Below, in pieces: positions 11,542 through 23,924 of a DNA stretch of 64,000 nt. The notes under the pieces were generated by a model. That model saw only the letters and a program-made list of their open reading frames with translations. It was not told the DNA's origin and did not search any database. Location of the stretch: assembly GCA_905221605.1 (NCBI GenBank), contig CAJNDS010000571.1, positions 1-64,000 on the forward strand. Direction: 5' to 3'. The DNA is from Symbiodinium natans. Its lineage: Eukaryota > Sar > Dinophyceae > Suessiales > Symbiodiniaceae. Numbering within the stretch: the first letter of the stretch is position 1; each line of letters starts with the position of its first letter. The translations under genes and the position numbers were made by a program.

Positions 11542-13116
11542 TCACACTAACCCGAATGAAGTGGTCCTGCAAAACCCTAGAAGACGAAACCTTCCCGAGT
11601 CTTGTTGCATGGGCTCGTCATCTTCCACGCTCAAGATTGCTGCCAATGCATCTGAGAGAATTGCATCTGAGACCAGAAAGCCTCTGGGCGGTAACAGGAA
11701 CGCGGTGAGGCTGCAATGGCCGTCATCGCTTGAGCAGGCCATGCTAACATCGCCCGATTCCTCCCATGACTGCAATGCCCGTGCCACTGCCAGAAGGTAC
11801 GGCACAGCGCGGCCATTTGCATCCATGTTGATGCCTTCCAGCGTGCGCAGGCCAAGCATAACAGCTTCGAAAATAGCATCATGCAGGTGGTCGCGCTGGG
11901 AAGAGTCAAGTTCGAGCATTGATGTTGGAGCGCCACGTTCAATCCAATCACAGTACTCGCCCAGCTTCCTCGGACGAGTTGCGCGCAATCCTGCCACAAA
12001 TGAGGCAGCACCATTCCCAAAAGCTGCATACGGCCTGCGCTTCCAGTATGCCTGATTATGTCGTGACCGCAATCGGCTTGGACTCTGTCCAACTAAACGT
12101 GCAAAGTTGGAGATCTCATAGTGCTCAAAGCCTAGGGCTTCCATCTCGTTATGTGCAGCTTCATAGAGTTCGGCTGCAACCTCCTCGGTGGGTCTGCCCG
12201 ACTCTCCAGGGCTGGGAAACCGTCTTGCAAAATCTGTGCCCTGTTCATACTGCAAGTCATAGACTGATAGGTGGTCGACCCCCAACTCGCTCAACTGGCG
12301 CAGCTCGGATGTGAGCTGCTCTTTACTTTGACCCGGAACGCCGCACAGGATGTCTGCGCTGATGTTTTCGAACCCGGCCAGCCGCAAAGTCTGAATCGCC
12401 TTTCTGGCTTCTGTTGCGGAGTGTCCTCGTCCACACCGATGCAATATCTCATCGTCTAGACTCTGAACTCCCACACTTGCCCGCACTACACCACAAGAGG
12501 CCAAGTGGCGCGCCTTCTCAGCTGAGAATGTCCCGGGATCCATCTCCATGGTGATTTCACAGTTGGCATCGAACCCGAAGCGATCAGACAACAATGTGAG
12601 AAGCTCCTCAAGCTTCGAAGCAGGAAGGAGGGACGGTGTGCCACCACCGAAGTACAAGCTTTGCAATGGCTCACTGTCAAAGGTACTTTCCAAGCTTCCC
12701 GAGCCGCCCGTCAAGATTTCTGATTTCAATGCAGCTAAATATCTACTAACCCGGGGTCGCTCAATGTTCTGGCCCGCAACGTCGATCGGGAAATCGCAGT
12801 AGTGACAGCGCTGTCTGCAAAATGGTATGTGCACGTACGCGGCGCGCACGCGACGTGGGCTGCTCATATCCTCTGGAAAGCACACTTTGTCGGCCTTACT
12901 ACCTGATACCTTGCACTTCTTGAATGCTCGCTGCCGTGTAAGAAGAACAAAAGCAGATGCGAGGGAGCATGGTACAAACGATCCCAGGCCGCAAAAGCTT
13001 GGCCTGTCTCGTGCCGTTGTCCATCGACATGTGCGCAAATGGTGCAGACGGCATGCGGGCCTCTTGAGAGGGGCCTTCGGGGCCACAGCAACACTAACTG
13101 GGGATACCGTTTGCAT
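11542..13116 (-). CDS. hemW: HemW-type radical SAM protein (coproporphyrinogen-III-oxidase-like), intronless
   Basis: A 524-residue single-exon protein. HemW proteins bind heme and a 4Fe-4S cluster and are thought to deliver heme; they are often misnamed oxygen-independent coproporphyrinogen oxidase. Visible motifs: the radical SAM triad C100-x3-C104-x2-C107 followed by DF, where HemN has a fourth Cys, which favours HemW; the GGGTPS motif at about 157-162; EMDPGT near 191; ASVGVQSLDD near 213; the ADILCGVPGQ region near 254; DHLSVYDLQYEQGT near 281; HYEISNFA near 332; and a late GNGAASF segment near 368. The first ~80 residues lie before the radical SAM core and are Arg/Ser/Ala-rich with a short hydrophobic stretch, which could be an organelle-targeting leader (inferred). 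The start is the first ATG of the frame. No introns are needed, unlike neighbours such as the Hsp70 gene. Confidence 0.9.
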   Translation of the reverse strand: MQTVSPVSVAVAPKAPLKRPACRLHHLRTCRWTTARDRPSFCGLGSFVPCSLASAFVLLTRQRAFKKCKVSGSKADKVCFPEDMSSPRRVRAAYVHIPFCRQRCHYCDFPIDVAGQNIERPRVSRYLAALKSEILTGGSGSLESTFDSEPLQSLYFGGGTPSLLPASKLEELLTLLSDRFGFDANCEITMEMDPGTFSAEKARHLASCGVVRASVGVQSLDDEILHRCGRGHSATEARKAIQTLRLAGFENISADILCGVPGQSKEQLTSELRQLSELGVDHLSVYDLQYEQGTDFARRFPSPGESGRPTEEVAAELYEAAHNEMEALGFEHYEISNFARLVGQSPSRLRSRHNQAYWKRRPYAAFGNGAASFVAGLRATRPRKLGEYCDWIERGAPTSMLELDSSQRDHLHDAIFEAVMLGLRTLEGINMDANGRAVPYLLAVARALQSWEESGDVSMACSSDDGHCSLTAFLLPPRGFLVSDAILSDALAAILSVEDDEPMQQDSGRFRLLGFCRTTSFGLV

Positions 13117-14815
13117 TCTACAAGCTGAAAGCCGCTGCGGGCAGAATCAGGACGCCTTCAACTAAGACTAAGATAAGTGCAAAGTGACACTGATGTCGCA
13201 CTGCGTGGAGGGCCTCTGAACCTCATCTGCCGGCGGAAGCAGCAACGGAATGCCCCAGTCCCTCACAACCTGCAAGTTCGGCAGATTACAGCATCGGGTC
13301 CGACTGTCCGACTCAACAGATTGCTCCTTCCTGCCTCCTCGTCATCGGTAAAGGAGCCTCGAGTGGGAGCTAGGCTTTTCCTCTTCCCGCGCAATGAGAT
13401 GCCTGAGGTCCTTAGTCACATCTCTGAAAAGCGCGAGCTTCAGTTGAGCCTCGCCTTTGGTTGCTTGTGGCTTCGAGCCTATGTTGTTAGAAACTGCACT
13501 ATGTATGATTTCTGAGCCCATGCTAGTGTAGGTCCGTCGGCTGCAGGCCTCTGCCGTATGGGGGCAATATTGGCGGTTTTCGCGGGTCTGTGCTGGGACT
13601 CCACCAAGGCGCCTGTGGGCCAGCTGAATTTGTCTTGCATCCAGATAGCTTTGAGAACTAACGACCTACCATGTTATGTTTTGTTTCTTTCTGTTTTTTT
13701 TATTTTTTTTTGGGGGGGGGGGGGGGGGGGGGGGGGTGGGTTGGGGGTGGCGGCTCTTACTTCATGAAGCACCCTCAAGTACTAGCAAAGCACGTGCTCT
13801 GAAGAGTAGTTTTGAGCACAAAGCACCTCGAGGGTTGAGTCCTTCTTCTGGACTCAAGCGAAAAAAAACGATAAACAATCAGAATAGCCAACGCAGCATT
13901 ATCGCCTGTAGCCCTAGTAGCTATTGCTGTCGACATTTGCTGCCCCAGTTGTAGCATTGTAGCTCTTGCTCTTGCTGGTCTTGTTTTTCTGCTTGCTACT
14001 GCTGTTCACTGATGCTAGCACAATCGCTCCGCTGTCATGCGGCTGGACTTTTGAAAGCCTCCAGAGTGATGCCATCTGCTTGCCAATTCGAGACTCATGC
14101 GGAAACCCCATCAGGGACTGAGCACATGCTGGTTGATCTGGGTGCACCACTGCAAAAACCATCCATCTCCCAAGGCGATGCCGGAGCCTGGCATCCAGCA
14201 AGCACTGCAAGCAATACATTCAAATAATTTCCAAACAATTTCAACTCATTAAATGGCAATACAGCGCTCTGATGGAGCCTGCTTCCCGACCCATGTCAAT
14301 GTCATTGCCCAAATCACTGACGTCTGTGTACTCCTCCTCGTATCCTGCATTGCGCATTCATGTTTCTGTTCTCATTTCAATGTCTCCAGGCGTCGCTACA
14401 CGGCCGGCCTTGCAAAATTGACCATTCCTTCTTTGCTCGTACTGCTTGCAGGGCCTCCTCAATCAAGGCTTGACTGGAGCAAATCATTGCAGGGCTTCGG
14501 GTGCAACAGCAATGTAGCTGGCTCCGTATGAACATTCGAAACGACTCCGCTGAAACGGGGACGAATGGGAAAAGCGCCCATCTTTTTTTAGGGGAGGAGT
14601 TGGGATCTATACTCTTGGGGTGAATGAGAGTTCGCCTTTGCAGCCGATAATATGGTTGGACCTGGACGACCTTCATTTACTGCAAACAAAGCCCGTAGCA
14701 GGGGAATGCGGAGAACAGACGTTCGTGTAAACGGACGTTCACGCAGGCCTCACGGCGGACCACAGCAGCAGCGCGGCTCCTCAAACAAATCACACTCTGA
14801 GACATGCATTTACAG
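13117..14815. other. Intergenic spacer
   Basis: No recognised coding sequence. It contains the T/G homopolymer tract listed separately and the 5' flank of the HemW-like gene. Confidence 0.45.
13686..13745. repeat. Poly-T then poly-G tract
   Basis: A T-rich run is followed directly by about 25 consecutive G, then TGGGTTGGGGG. The G-run could form a G-quadruplex on the plus strand (inference). It is also a likely spot for assembly error. Confidence 0.9.
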
Positions 14816-14820
14816 GTTGT

Positions 14821-15735
14821 TTACTCTAACACCAACTGAGGGACTCTTGAGCATTCTTGAGCATTCTTGTGCAGGGTCCTCAAGCCAAACCGAATCGGAG
14901 GTGGCGGCAGACCCACTTCCGGGCTCAATTGCTTGTCTGGGTGCATCACTGCCATACGACGAACAGCGGCTGCTGCCGTTCTCTCCAATTGCTCCACAGG
15001 GTCGTCTTCAGAAGACTCGCTGTCACTTGGAGGTGTCAGCTGCGGGCAGAGCACCATGAAGTGCCCACCAAAGTTAACCTTCTCTACATTGTTCCTACAT
15101 GTGCCACAAGGTATGAGGGCCAACGCACCACCCACACAATCGGCATGGGAGACAATCATGAAGTTGCGGTGAACTGCATAACCCCGTTTCACATAGTCCA
15201 CGAACCTGGCAGCAAATCGCTGTCTGGCTCCCTTCAAGGTCTCTGGCCAAACTGGCCATTTACCAAGAATCTTGCGCACCTCTAGAGTAGTCACTCCTTG
15301 GCTATGGCAAAAGTCCGCACTCTGCTGAAGTGGCCGCACTGGGCTTGCTGGCTCCTCGTCTTGCATGATGCAGGGCCCATAGATCTCGCCAAGAGAGTTG
15401 TCAATGAGAAGCTTCGTGCGTTTTCCGAACGCTTTGCAAATGCAGGCCGCCGTCTGAACGCAGCGGAGATAAGGCGATGTAATGACAACGTTTAGCTCTG
15501 CACCCAGCTCGCACACGGCCCGGTGCAGCTTTACTCCGAGTTGTTCAGATGCGGCGAGGCCCGCATCGCTGAGAGGGGGGTCATATGGCCACTGCTTCGA
15601 GTCCTGCATCAAACACCAAGGCATACCCTGGATTAGCGCACCCATGTCATCCGCCCGCTCTGCGTGGCGACACACGGCCAAAAACTGGAGAGGCGGCCGG
15701 TTCTCAACTTCATTCTGTGGTGAAACTGGCTCCAT
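14821..15735 (-). CDS. Histidine phosphatase superfamily (phosphoglycerate-mutase-like) protein, intronless
   Basis: A 304-residue single-exon protein. The catalytic RHG-type motif is RHAE at residues 23-26 (H24 is the expected phospho-acceptor). The segment LSDAGLAASEQLG near 54-66, ITSPYLRCVQTA near 85-96 (second conserved Arg) and SHADCVGG near 196-203 (second catalytic His) follow in the order and spacing of the family. The motif context resembles the eukaryotic UBASH3/Sts-like or fungal phosphatase branch rather than glycolytic mutase. The C-terminal ~70 residues are acidic and low-complexity. Start at the first ATG, with a few in-frame residues before the beta strand leading to RHAE. 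Substrate unknown. It lies on the same strand as the HemW-like gene, about 1.7 kb upstream of it, with no overlap. Confidence 0.85.
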   Translation of the reverse strand: MEPVSPQNEVENRPPLQFLAVCRHAERADDMGALIQGMPWCLMQDSKQWPYDPPLSDAGLAASEQLGVKLHRAVCELGAELNVVITSPYLRCVQTAACICKAFGKRTKLLIDNSLGEIYGPCIMQDEEPASPVRPLQQSADFCHSQGVTTLEVRKILGKWPVWPETLKGARQRFAARFVDYVKRGYAVHRNFMIVSHADCVGGALALIPCGTCRNNVEKVNFGGHFMVLCPQLTPPSDSESSEDDPVEQLERTAAAAVRRMAVMHPDKQLSPEVGLPPPPIRFGLRTLHKNAQECSRVPQLVLE

Positions 15736-15759
15736 TGCATGTAAGGGCTGCTGAGCCGA

Positions 15760-18400
15760 TCAGCATGACATGCACGCGACGCGGACATAGCAACAGAAAC
15801 GTTCAACAGTTCATCCTGCCAAGACAGCTTCCAAGGGCCTCACGTTGACACGTTTCTGCTAGACCAGACCAAGATGGTCGAACGATTAGAGGAAGGTCAT
15901 GCAACGCATGTCGTGGAACACACAGGGGCTTCGGCGAGAACCAGCCACCGCTTCAAGAAGTCCAGTCCTGGTGAAAGCAAGAGACCTAGTCTGCGTGTCT
16001 TTTGGCATCACAAAGTACCTCGCACGCGGTTGACTTCCAGCTGTAGGAATCTCGGTCTGGGTATGTTGCTCAAAAACTTCTTCCTGCGCAACATGGTCAC
16101 TGTCTTTAAACCACTCATCTTTGCATGCAGAACGGCACAATGCTTTTTAGGGGAAGGGTGGGGATGGGAATGCTCTCGTGACAGCAGCGAATGTAACGAA
16201 TGTAAAGGATAAGACACATTTGATTACAATACGTTCGAATAGGCGTCTCCTACCGCAGCAGTATGCTAAACGAATGTGAGCCTTGAGCCTTGCACAGCCA
16301 AGGCTCAGCCCTGTAGCCGGGGAAGCGCATGGAAGCGCCCATCGCCTACGAGATTTGCGCAGCTTGGATGCCCAAAACTCAGCGGAGCTGTCGGAGGCCA
16401 AGTGCACCAAGTGTAAACGTAAGGCACAAGCATCAAACTTGGCTTGGCCACTCCATGGCGCGATGGCGAGGCATTGCGGGAGGTTTGCAAAGCCGAAGAC
16501 TTCGTGCGCTTACACATCAAGGATGCCTTCATGGAGTTCCGAAGATGAACAGCCGGTGCAGCAAAAAGTCGCCAACAAGTCGTTCACTTAAGCCAAGAAA
16601 GGTGCCCAAGACTCATTTTTTCAAGCTTGCTGGGAATTGCAAGGCTCGGATATGTCACAACTGCCTCAAGCTCCAATCATTCTAATCCAAAATACTCAAC
16701 GCAACCAAAAGAGATTTGCCCAGGGCCTGCTTGGCACCGAGAGCCACTAGGCCAGTCCCGCCCGTACGCAACTGCTGCGACAAAAACTGCAGGCAAACCT
16801 CTGCACAGCAGAACATGATTTTGCTGTGCCCCCCATTTAAGTGAAGCTGGAAAAGCGCAGTGAAGGACGCGAAAACGGAGAATTGCTTCATATTGCTGCC
16901 TCCTCCTCCTGCCGCTGCGCAGCCTGACAAGAAGCTTCTTGCAAGGCAAGAGCCCAGAAGCCAATTACAAAAAAGAATCCAAAATAGTCCGATCTTGGGC
17001 TCCGACAGTCATCAGATGACTCTCACACCATGGCTGCAAAATTCATCTCGCATGAGCTCCACGAATGGCTTTACCATGTTTAACCATCCACTTGTTAAGA
17101 CTGACACACTCTTGCCAGGCCTCCGGCTGAAGCCTACACTCCCCCGCTTCTCACATTGTCTCACTTTTGTCCCTTAAACCAACAGCTTCAACTTTTCAGC
17201 TTCACTGATGGTGACGGTCTGTGGCAAACGTGCTCGGGGAGCTTACGCTTGGCAGTGAGCATCAGAGAGCCCAATTTTGACTGGTAAAACTGCCGGTGCT
17301 CGATCGGTAGGGTCTCGACTCTACATGAGAGCTATGCAGGAACCGCTGAAATTGAAAAATCCTCTCTCTCTCACGCATGCGCACATGCTCTCTCTCCCCA
17401 CACATTTCTGGAAACTGTTCTCGCTGAGCAAATGGCATGCATTCGACATGCCTGGAGAAGCGTTGACATCGCAGAATCCCTGGAATCTATAGGAAAATCA
17501 GATGGAAGCGATGCGATGGAGCTTGGCAAATGAGCTCCAAGGGATGCAACGCGGCCGGTATGAAATGGTATGAATCATATGCCCAGGGTCAGGCCATCCC
17601 CGGTCTACTTGAAGAGGGGGCTTCACGTGCTTATTACCCTCCTTTATCATCCTTTCTCTCGTACGGTCCGGGGGCTTCAAACCGCAGATGGTTTCTCAGC
17701 CTTTTTTGGGTAGTTTTTCAGAGGTACGCAGAAGTGAGATCTTTTCTATCTATTCCTTCCGGGATCTGGGTTCCTCCCCTGGCTGCGGTTTCGGAACGGC
17801 GGAACGGCTTTGGGAGCCCCGTTCCCCATTTGCTCCAAATTCTCCGTATATTTCCAAATACTTCAAAGCATAGAAAGCATAGAGTCAAGTGCTCTCTCGA
17901 GCTACTTGAAGCGGCTACTTTTGAGTCTCCAGCACTTACGTCTGGTGCTAAAGTGCACGAAGACTGCGACTTCAAACAAATTGTGCCGGATCGACATGCT
18001 GGATTGCACAGGTATGACCTGTAGAGACTCTACTTTTCAGAGCTCAGCTTATGATGAAGCTTTTGAAGCGTTGCCCCATGGTGCCAGTGGCGGCTGAAAT
18101 ACCACGCAAGGAGAAGCGAGAGCGCACCTTCACAGTGAATGCCAGAACTCCATCAAATCGCCACCGCTACGGCTCTATGCCTTCCTCCAGCAACGAGCTC
18201 CCTGAGTGTCAGCTAAGTACTTCTAAGTACTTCTCAACTGCAACCCAGAAACCTGCAAGCTTGCTCGGCTCTCGAATTTCGCGGCAACTCCCTTTCGTGA
18301 TGCAACCAACCAGCTCATGGCCTCAGTGTTCCACCAGGACACAAAAAGCCCCAGCAACTCTCCAGGGACAGGCGAAGCTTAGCCCAAAGCCTGAAAGACC
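15760..18400. other. No recognised gene
   Basis: I found no family motif. It contains several moderately long open frames on both strands that overlap each other, and none stands out. Short AT-rich and GC-rich stretches alternate without tandem repeats. Confidence 0.35.
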
Positions 18401-18449
18401 GTCAGTGCTGCCGCGGTGACTGGGCTCAGCTCTGTCACGAACCTTACAG

Positions 18450-19625
18450 TCAAGTGGCAACATGCGACACGGGGCGCAGCGATTGGAGTCTCGTGGCAGT
18501 TGGAATGACAGTTTCCATGTGCTGCAGAGCGTCGTAATAACGCCTGCAATCGCGATAGCTACGGCCGAGTTGAATGGCAACAAGGCGCCTGCACATTCGC
18601 GGGTAGGCAAGAAGTGCTACAGTAGCAGTCGAGCATGGCTGGGGCAATGTCAGGCTCAGCGCGTTTAATACATTGTATAAATGAGCCGTAACAATAATGG
18701 CAGCCCATGCCTTGCTGCTCCGCTCGGTTGGCAAAGGCTTCACACAGGGATGCAGCACGCCTTGGACCCGTGAATTTGTCTCTAGTCTTTTGTGCAACGG
18801 CAAGCTGTTCTATGCCAAAAAATTGGCACTGCCTCTCTCGTCTGGCTAAGCATAAGTGTTTCGTCCAGGTCGCTTGCAAGAGGCTGTTGTCCTTTCTGCC
18901 TGGCACGATATCCTTTCAGCTTGAACCATGGTCAAAGCCACCACCTCGGCAAGTCGCTTTTGATCGTAGGTTCAAGGCAGCGGCTCTCACAAATTCATGG
19001 ACCAACGATCGGATAAGCGCTTTCCTGCAGTGCACGAACTGGAAACATCGGGAAGCTCTGCCGATCCTAATCATAACGGCATAACGCAGGCCATGCCCTC
19101 TTATTCAGGTTCACAACTGAGGATACCACCAAGGCAGCTGCTCCGCTTGCATCCACACATTTTTCGCCCAGCTCTTCCCCCATCGGGAAGACCAGAAGCC
19201 TCAAGAATGGAGCTGCGATATGAAACAAAACGTGAAAAAGGATGTTCTGCAGAGAGCCGAAGAAACTTTTCACGCTCAGCGTGACTGAAGTACATGCAAC
19301 ACATAGAACTGAGCAGGCATAAATACAATCCCAGAACAATCTGGATGGTTTGGCCCTCGTCCTTGAACATCTTTGAACCAAATCTGACGCTCCTGCTCAG
19401 CCCTGAGTCTTGCAAACGGTCCTGCAAACCCCCCCACCAAAAGCAACAACTTGACCCCTAGATTCGCTCCCAGAATCACTCTGCAAGGGCAGCCGGGCAG
19501 CAGGAGGGGAGGCAACACTGCTGCAAGCATCACGAAGAGCTTCCTTAGGTTCTGGATGTCAACGTGCCATGCAAAGAGCATATGTCTCGCAAAGTCCGTC
19601 GCGCAGCGGGTCTTCATCCCCTGTC
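18450..19625 (-). CDS. Possible exons of a multi-pass membrane protein
   Basis: Three minus-strand segments look coding. At about 19625-19410 a frame contains the hydrophobic stretch FVMLAAVLPPLLLPG, then GVKLLLLVGGFAGPFARL and a charged end. At about 19350-19140 another frame has IVLGLYLCLLSSMCCMYFSH followed by a basic/acidic tail (AEREKFLRLSAEHPFSR). At about 18725-18520 a frame contains AWAAIIVTAHLYNVLNALSL and a later Arg-rich region. Each has a likely transmembrane helix. They could belong to one gene, perhaps continuing the membrane-protein exons at 21-23.5 kb. No family is recognised and exon borders are not defined. Confidence 0.35.
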
Positions 19626-19639
19626 CCCTTAAACCTTAA

Positions 19640-20690
19640 ACTTCACAGTCTGGTGTCTGGCGCTTGGACAAAGGGTAGACGCCACCACCAGCATCCACCG
19701 CCATGGGAGAGGTCTGCCGGATGCCTGATAGCATCTTCGCATCGAAGTTGTCCGCGGCAATCTTCCTCAGATGCAACCCCAAGCCTAGACTGCGACCACC
19801 TCAGGGAAACTTCACTACACTACAACTGGAGGATGATGTCGTGGTGGACATTTTTAGGAGGCTGTTAGTAGAGAACCTGTTCAGGCCAGGGATGTCGTTC
19901 AAACGGGAATTTCATGCACCATGTCCATTGCGTTGAAGTTGTTCTGACGCCGAATCCTTGCTTAGAAATTAAGTCCCGGCATGAAAAGAAGCAGAAGAAG
20001 GCCGAAAGAGGCTCACCCCTCCAAACCAAAAAATCCCAGCCCCCGCTTTACCCAGCACCAGAACAAATCTTAGAGGGTCCTTACTACCGTTCAGACAGTA
20101 TTGTCGTAGCGACGTTCCGAAACGTATAAATTTTGCACTACTAGTAGTGCCCTATGTCTAGCTACGTCTGCCGAGCTTTGCCCCAAGGCACTCCACGCTT
20201 CGTGCCCACTCCCGCACTTGAAGCATACGTCTTGCAGCCAGCGCAGTAATGACGATGGATGAGAAGGCAACCAGGAGCTGCGCACCATTCTGCACGTAGA
20301 TCAGCACAGAATGCCTGCACTGCATAACTGCATGACAGAGCTGCAAGGAGCATGACTTTCGCTTTGGTGCTGCGGTTCGGGCTTAACCTTCCCTGCGGCA
20401 GATTGGGGCTCATTGGGGAAGCTTAACCGGCTTCGCTGACCATTTCTTAACTTCTGGGGTCTTTCACAGTCTCATGTCGTCAGGGGATCATGTTGTGCCA
20501 CTGGAAGTCGCTCAATCACTCCCCTTGTTATGTAACAATCTCAACTGCTAGCCTCTCGAATCTCAAGGATTCAGCCCAGAGGCCGAACATAGCAACTGCT
20601 GCTGAGTGGAACCGACAGGAAAACTAACTTCCAGAAATACCCATCATTACCCATCCAAGCATCCACTTCACCGCGTTCCACTTGGAGTGT
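19640..20690. other. No recognised gene
   Basis: No coding segment could be supported. If the membrane-protein exons on either side form one gene, this is intronic. Confidence 0.35.
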
Positions 20691-20989
20691 AGGACCAAGC
20701 CCTTGGCAGATGCACAGACATGGCTGCTAGCTGCCGTAACTGCCACGAAAACACACCGCCAACAAGCACTGAGTGAAAGCTGCAGTGCAAAGCAGCCGCA
20801 AGTCCAAAACCAAAATCTCGGAACAAGGTCTGAGTCTAAGTGGCGAGTATGGCATTGCAGTCTGCAATGCCGACCATGGCCATGAGATACGACTTCCAGA
20901 GCGAACTGATGCTAACAAGCTCCTGCAACAAAGCACGGACAACAAGCTTAGGCAGAGCAATGTCCACGCACACTCATCCGCAAATATCC

Positions 20990-23480
20990 TCCATGGTGGA
21001 CATTTGCTCGTTCAGCTGCGCTGCGTGGACCTTCGCCTGCGCGACAGATGACCTGGCCAATGACGCCGCAAAACCGCAACGGTTTGAGTAATGGGCTGTG
21101 ATTGACATGAGCAGCGTCTTACCAAACCTAGACAGGTGGAGGTCCCCAGCAGCGCATCATGAGCAACTTCCGCGCACACGGCTCCCTGAGGGTTCTCTTG
21201 GGGCCGCGAGGCGATGTTGCAAATGTCTTGGAAGGGCGCCGGCAGATGCCGGCGCCAGAGGGCATCATGAGCATCAGCTGCTCGTGAGCATCAGCGGCCG
21301 AGGGAGCCGCCCCAAAGAACTACACGAGGCATGGTAAGCCACTTCTTTTTAAACAGTGTCCCACCATTCGGTCCATCATGGTCTCCTATGGAATCCCATC
21401 ACAAGGCCGGTTGGAGACCACGCGGTTCGGTCCCTTGGGTGTCACGAGTTGGCCCATGTTGGCCCGTGGTCTGTCTCCAATCTCACATGGTCTCCCACGG
21501 TCTGCGACCATGAGCACAGGGCCAGCCCAGCATGTCATGCGGTTTGCTCTGTCTGCGATCAGCAGCCTGCAGGCCCAGCCCTTTCCCAAAGCGGATAAGC
21601 TGGCATTTTGGAGCTAGCCATTTCCCACAGTAGCACGCGCCAGCACTTTGCCCAGAGGAAAGAGGATGCAAGCCCAGAAAACAAGACCCCGCATCCAAGA
21701 CATCCTTTGAGATTTATGACACTTACGATGGGGCCTTGCTTCACTCTCCGCGAAGACGACGAAGACCGTCAGCACGGTGCCGGCCAAGGGCACGATGACC
21801 TCCGTTAGGAGCTCAGAGAGCAAGAAGGGGGCCAAGATGGAGGCGCCGGTCAGAATTCCCACCACCTCGGAGCAAACGGGCGTTTTCCCCTGTCAAGATG
21901 ATCTCATGCTCGGAGTGTAGATTCTGCACGCCCGAAGCATTTTCAGGAGCTTTGCGCACGCACCCTCCCCCCCCCACCCCTCGCCCCCCAAATTGTCTGA
22001 AAGAGTTTTTGCCTAGCAGAAACGTCACTAGATACGACGTAGCTACCCAAAAAACATGGGACATCATGGGACTCTTTTGATGACGCTGACACAGGGTACG
22101 GTTGCCGGACTTTCGTGAATGGCGCGGCCAAGATTCAGAGCCGACTCGAAGCCAGCCCTGCTCGTTTCCTCGAACTGTGACCCGAAGCTCCTCAAGGTCT
22201 GCCTGCACCCTCTTCACCACCTTCGTGGCAGGAGAGTCTGCGAACTCCTTCTCCGGCTTAGTTTCGGAGAAGATCCGCATGAAGCCTCTGGCAGACGAAA
22301 CTTTGAAGCTGCACAAGCCCACACGAAACCACACAACTTCTCACAGGCTTAAGGTACCAGTAGGCCTTTCACCAATCTGCCGAATCCACTTCGGAGCTTG
22401 TTCGGAGTGAGCATCTTCAGATCCTCTCGAATCCGCTTCCCCACCGTCGGAGATTCGAAGACAAGCTCGTCGTCCTCGCGAGCAACAGGCATCAATGCCG
22501 GCATCGCGGCAGCACGCGGACATTGGCCAGTCACTATCACAAACACACCAACTCCCTAACTGGTGCCAATAGGACTCACCCCTACTGCAGTGATCCCAAA
22601 TGGAGTAGCACCGCCGGCTCATTATGCATACTCTACCTGACTCCTTGACTTCATGGCGTGGACTCAGCATGGGGTCCTTCACGTCCAGTTTCGAATAGGG
22701 AGGGAAAGTTTGGCCAAGTTGCTGAGCATCCCTGCCCTCTTTGCGCGTGAGGACTGCACTTTCTCGCGATTCAACGGCCTTCTGAACAGCCCTGATACAC
22801 ACGGCAAGACCAAAAATTGGGAAGATGCCACCGAAGGAAACACTGACAGCTCCCAAAGTTGTTGAAATCAGCGTGTTCGTCAATGCCAGAGCACTTGTCA
22901 ATGGCAGGCTGCGCGAGCAAGCGGTTGCGACTTGTGCCCATGCATCGGTTCGCGAGTGAACGCGGCGCGTTCGCGCTGCATAGTACTCGCCGAAGGACAA
23001 CTGACGTGCGCAGTTAGCCAAGACAAAGCCCAGCTCTGCAGTGATCAAGGCATTGGCGGCACAGCAGCGTCGGATCAACGTCTCCGGTAGCAGCATCACC
23101 AAGACTGGGATCAGAAGCCAGAGGCGCTGGGCCCTCAACCAGGCCTTCTGTGGTGGCTTGCCACCCACGACACGCGCAGCACCGAGGATGTATTTCTCCA
23201 CCAGCTCCTAAACGACACGAAGCACAAAAAGCCGCTAAAACGACTCCCCCGAGCTTGTCAACTCGAGCCGGCTGGGTCCTGACGCTCCAGGGCCAGGACC
23301 AGCGTCAGCATGGAGATGATGAGGGTCGGCATTTCGCATGCCCAGCCGACAGCACCACCGAAATTGCCAAGGAAACCAACAGCTGCCTGATCAAACAGTG
23401 CGCACTGCGTGAAACACCGCAGCAGCTTCACAATGACTGTTATACGCAGGTCAGAACAAGATAAACAAGATAAACAAGCT
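20990..23480 (-). CDS. Multi-exon membrane protein gene, possibly plastid type
   Basis: Minus-strand exon candidates in gene order. About 23460-23290: hydrophobic, including CEMPTLIISMLTLVLALE. About 23205-22940: VEKYILGAARVVGGKPPQKA, then LWLLIPVLVMLLPETLI and a further helix. About 22900-22620: TLISTTLGAVSVSFGGIFPI followed by a charged segment. About 22330-22180: a basic/acidic helix (KVVKRVQADLEELRVTVRG). About 21865-21725: GILTGASILAPFLLSELLTE, then VPLAGTVLTVFVVFAESEAR. About 21075-21000: AASLARSSVAQAKVHAAQ. The last two resemble, in order, LPPLTTVIFLYSSLSESA and IAALAESSLAGAEA of the intronless protein at 28.4 kb, suggesting related genes. That similarity was judged by eye. No named family; splice sites not fixed; more than one gene is possible. 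Confidence 0.4.
21235..21256. repeat. Perfect 10-bp GC-rich inverted repeat with 2-nt spacer
   Basis: GGCGCCGGCA, GA, TGCCGGCGCC. The two arms are exact reverse complements, forming a 22-bp near-palindrome inside the membrane-protein gene region (probably an intron). Function unknown. Confidence 0.95.
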
Positions 23481-23924
23481 CCAAGTCGAGAGGCCACACC
23501 ACCAGCCACTGCGGCAACCGCCACGTATGTTGGGAGCGCCTGTATAGAGAAGTTGCGACAATGTCATGCAACGCATGCAAATCTTCAGCTTGCTCCAATG
23601 CTCCAACCCAGTTCCGTTTGGCGTCGAGAAACGGATGCTGAAAGTGCCGCGAGCCCGCAGAGAGCTTCAGCTTCGGCCTTACAAAAACGAGCTCGCATCT
23701 TGGACGGGTGTGGCACTAGGGCGCTTGGAACGATGCCGAGTTCCTGACATGGCGCTGCTGCAGCAAGGCTGCATCCTTCTTCGCATACGCAACTTGCTCT
23801 CTGCCTGGGCTTGGAACTTTGACGCCACGCATCATTGGCCATGTTGCTGCAATCCACTGAGTTGCGAGCCGACCCTCTCCTGCCAAACCTGAGATGGGAG
23901 TGCGTAGGGCTATAGAGTAGCAAA

